Position numbers and translations under genes: made by a program. From assembly GCA_030038955.1 (NCBI GenBank), contig JASHQV010000378.1:1-7943 (forward strand): a stretch of DNA of 7,943 bases. The letters are read 5' to 3'. The stretch is from Solirubrobacteraceae bacterium. Lineage in GTDB: Bacteria > Actinomycetota > Thermoleophilia > Solirubrobacterales > Solirubrobacteraceae. Of this stretch, positions 6,673 to 7,943 are shown one piece after another. The notes beneath the pieces were generated by a model that saw only the letters and a program-made list of their open reading frames with translations, made no database searches and had not been told where the DNA came from. Position 1 is the first letter of the stretch. Each line of letters starts with the position of its first letter.

Positions 6673-7943
<1,271 letters not shown>

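Overview
The window is GC-rich and reads as chromosomal DNA of a high-GC bacterium, most likely an actinobacterium. The small AraC-type regulator, the P-type ATPase and the formate dehydrogenase proteins all look actinobacterial. A Thermoleophilia-like lineage is a guess from protein style only. No rRNA, tRNA, insertion sequence or CRISPR array is visible.

The main feature, about 86-4823 on the minus strand, is a three-gene operon for an NAD-linked, molybdenum- or tungsten-dependent formate dehydrogenase. In transcription order it holds: (1) a catalytic molybdopterin subunit (4823-2877) that conventional gene calling breaks at an in-frame TGA (4577-4575); (2) a fused NuoE-NuoF-type NADH/FMN diaphorase subunit (2871-1015); (3) a 310-aa iron-sulfur protein (1018-86). 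The TGA sits exactly where formate dehydrogenases carry their active-site Sec or Cys, followed by His. Eleven bases after it is a 7-bp hairpin with the loop GGUCU, matching the E. coli fdhF SECIS in loop and spacing. I therefore annotate one 648-aa selenoprotein with Sec83.

The second unusual point is the architecture. The [4Fe-4S] domain that normally forms the N-terminus of the molybdopterin catalytic subunit is missing from it. It is found instead at the C-terminus of the 310-aa protein, two genes downstream. The usual large subunit (2Fe-2S, 2x4Fe-4S, Moco 4Fe-4S, Moco domains) has been cut at the end of the Moco 4Fe-4S domain, and its two halves lie at opposite ends of the operon in reversed order. 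Electrons would flow from formate at Sec/Mo, through iron-sulfur clusters supplied in trans, to FMN and NAD+ (or in reverse for CO2 reduction).

A 122-bp gap (4824-4945) separates this operon from a divergent AraC-family regulator (4946-5545, plus strand), a plausible local regulator. The regulator's 3' end runs about 160 bp into the 3' end of a convergent MFS transporter gene (6672-5386, minus). That transporter starts inside the end of a P-type cation ATPase gene (7943-6665, minus, 5' end outside the window), so those two form a separate transport operon. Downstream of the formate dehydrogenase operon, the first 60 bases are three 20-bp tandem repeats that may continue past the window edge.

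The selenocysteine machinery (selA, selB, selC, selD), fdhD and molybdopterin biosynthesis genes are not in the window and must be elsewhere if this reading is right.
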